Positions 63,913 through 64,000 of a stretch of DNA of 64,000 nucleotides are shown piece after piece. Source of the DNA: Jeotgalicoccus nanhaiensis (GTDB lineage Bacteria > Bacillota > Bacilli > Staphylococcales > Salinicoccaceae); NCBI GenBank assembly GCA_004570955.1, contig SPPL01000004.1:96755-160754 (forward strand). Direction: 5' to 3'. Within the stretch, counting starts at the first letter, position 1. Each line of letters opens with the position of its first letter. Below the pieces are notes generated by a model, which saw only the letters and a program-made list of their open reading frames with translations, did not search any database and had not been told where the DNA came from. A program made the position numbers and the translations under genes.

Positions 63913-64000
63913 TTACGCTGTGAGTAGATGACCCCTGTATTGTGCCGGGGTCATCTTATTTAGTCCCCATTGATAGCGCTCATTATTATACTTATTAATA
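63913..64000 (-). CDS. IS3-family transposase, C-terminal fragment at window edge
   Basis: On the minus strand 63999-63913 reads INKYNNERYQWGLNKMTPAQ and ends YRGHLLTA before a TAA stop. This is the C-terminus of IS3-family (IS150-like) OrfB integrases, whose pattern YNNxRxQxxLxxMTPxxYR is seen. The rest of the element lies outside the window. The IS end should lie about 10-40 bp beyond the stop, between 63880 and 63912. Confidence 0.85.
   Translation of the reverse strand, partial: INKYNNERYQWGLNKMTPAQYRGHLLTA

Overview
The window is low-GC Gram-positive chromosome. Gene content and order point to the family Staphylococcaceae, outside Staphylococcus proper; Jeotgalicoccus or Salinicoccus relatives fit best (inference). 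The main evidence is the run tyrS, PBP, fhs, acsA/acuABC, ccpA, ytxH, DUF948, murC, sftA-like, ytpR, ytpQ, M42 peptidase, trmB, ytmP, pepV, ytgP, leuS. This is the staphylococcal backbone order, but with acuB present and with no DAHP-synthase gene between ccpA and ytxH. No rRNA, tRNA, CRISPR, phage or plasmid functions were seen. The only mobile-element gene is the 3' end of an IS3-type transposase at the right edge.

Layout. 1-3.4 kb: truncated MFS gene, lipoprotein, membrane dipeptidase, YjiH. 3.8-16 kb: core metabolism (tyrS with T-box, class A PBP, fhs, acsA diverging from acuABC, ccpA). Cre-like sites lie upstream of acsA, acuA, ccpA and possibly fhs, which suggests a CcpA acetate/one-carbon regulon. 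16-25.9 kb: envelope and housekeeping genes (YtxH, DUF948, murC, a degenerate FtsK/SftA homologue, ytpR, ytpQ, EIIC-like protein, M42 peptidase, MalY, trmB). 25.9-43.2 kb: ytmP, pepV, a LEA-like repeat protein, pseudouridine synthase, flippase, flavoprotein, leuS with T-box, ogt coupled to an ABC exporter, YtqB, a hydrolase lacking its nucleophile, gamma-carbonic anhydrase, proline dehydrogenase, paired CrcB proteins. 43.3-63.7 kb: accessory genes (OpuA glycine-betaine ABC transporter, sodium symporter, hexapeptide acyltransferase, M20 amidohydrolase, a lipoate ligase/macrodomain-type sirtuin pair, butanediol dehydrogenase, isochorismatase/APH pair, NhaC, secreted purple acid phosphatase, GPP34, GNAT, ThrE pair, patatin).

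The most unusual signal is non-coding. Five intergenic arrays (3474-3760, 14446-14848, 28666-28896, 33671-33757, 63686-63845) have different sequences but all repeat with an exact 41-bp period, and the units carry short inverted repeats. Two arrays share a 13-nt core in opposite orientation, and two others share an ACAAC/GTTGT hairpin. Three of the five sit between convergent genes. In addition, a roughly 88-nt hairpin element occurs twice (850-936 and 33773-33862) with perfect outer stems, conserved internal blocks and compensatory changes in the inner stem.

All assignments come from reading sequence motifs and family knowledge; no database search was run.
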